Source of the DNA: Streptomyces sp. R302
GTDB lineage: Bacteria; Actinomycetota; Actinomycetes; Streptomycetales; Streptomycetaceae
Length of the DNA: 37,540 nt
Assembly (NCBI RefSeq): GCF_012927245.1
Contig: NZ_JABBGE010000019.1
Coordinates: forward strand, 1-37,540
Reading direction: 5' to 3'
In this document: in pieces, positions 37,435 to 37,540 of the stretch
Layout of the letters: every line of letters begins with the position of its first letter
How positions within the stretch are numbered: position 1 is the first letter of the stretch
Translations under genes and position numbers: made by a program
The notes under the pieces: generated by a model
The model's database searches: none
Seen by the model: the letters and a program-made list of their open reading frames with translations, nothing else
What the model was told of the DNA's origin: nothing

Positions 37435-37540
37435 AGGGCATGTGTCGGGTCAGCGCTCGACCTCGCCCTTGATGAACTTCTCGACGTTGGCCAGGGCCTC
37501 GTCGTCGAAGTACTGGACCGGCGGGGACTTCATGAAGTAG

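Noticed and set aside
37276..37446. A tRNA gene or tRNA 3' end overlapping attP
   Set aside because: I looked for a T-arm and CCA-type end next to the integrase and saw none; the visible structures are a terminator and a short inverted-arm core.
1..37540. CRISPR array or insertion sequence
   Set aside because: No regularly spaced direct repeats with unique spacers and no transposase-like product were seen on either strand; the short repeats found are iterons or coding repeats.

Overview
The window is a complete temperate tailed-phage genome from a high-GC actinobacterium, almost certainly a Streptomyces host. Coding is very GC-rich, GTG starts are common, and early genes are chained by ATGA/GTGA overlaps. 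Bases 1-94 recur exactly at 37447-37540, so the contig closes into a circle of 37,446 bp. The morphogenesis genes are of the HK97 type with a long-tail (siphovirus) module: P27-type small terminase, large terminase, portal-MuF fusion, S78 prohead protease, HK97-fold capsid, connectors, tail tube, a -1 frameshifted chaperone pair, tape measure, and a very large tail-tip protein.

Layout. 1-2.47 kb (minus): tyrosine integrase with an embedded LacI-type helix-turn-helix, a small coupled protein and an XRE-type repressor. 2.5-2.7 kb: divergent control region with repeated AGACGA/TCGTCT operator-like sites. 2.7-12.6 kb (plus): Cro-like gene, several small HTH and zinc-ribbon proteins, a putative replication protein carrying six iteron-like repeats inside its gene, a LuxR-type HTH protein, a lipoprotein and an HNH endonuclease. 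12.6-12.8 kb: candidate cos/packaging region. 12.8-29.7 kb: packaging, head and tail genes. 29.8-31.3 kb: amidase endolysin and two membrane proteins (holin candidates), closed by a 23-bp-stem terminator.

31.4-37.3 kb is accessory cargo that would lie at the right end of the prophage. It holds (i) a divergent TetR / 2-oxoglutarate-Fe(II) oxygenase / PLP dehydratase-like cassette with a palindromic operator; (ii) a run of small host-like proteins, one resembling the DUF7848 type; (iii) an XRE regulator; and (iv) a LuxR-type regulator divergent from a secreted 70-residue peptide whose predicted mature form is built from 18-residue repeats, with DSGWG present three times. Candidate attP elements (an inverted-arm core and two direct-repeat flanks) lie around the 3' end of the integrase gene.

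How it works together. Lysogeny would be set by the XRE repressor acting on the 2.5-2.7 kb operators, with integrase in the same leftward operon. Induction would release the rightward early genes, then the late operon. The strongest candidates for undescribed biology are the regulator plus multi-copy DSGWG peptide (possibly a secreted-signal system), the oxygenase/dehydratase cassette, the iterons that persist across a reading-frame change, and the LacI-type HTH inside the integrase. All functional calls come from reading sequence motifs; no database search was run.
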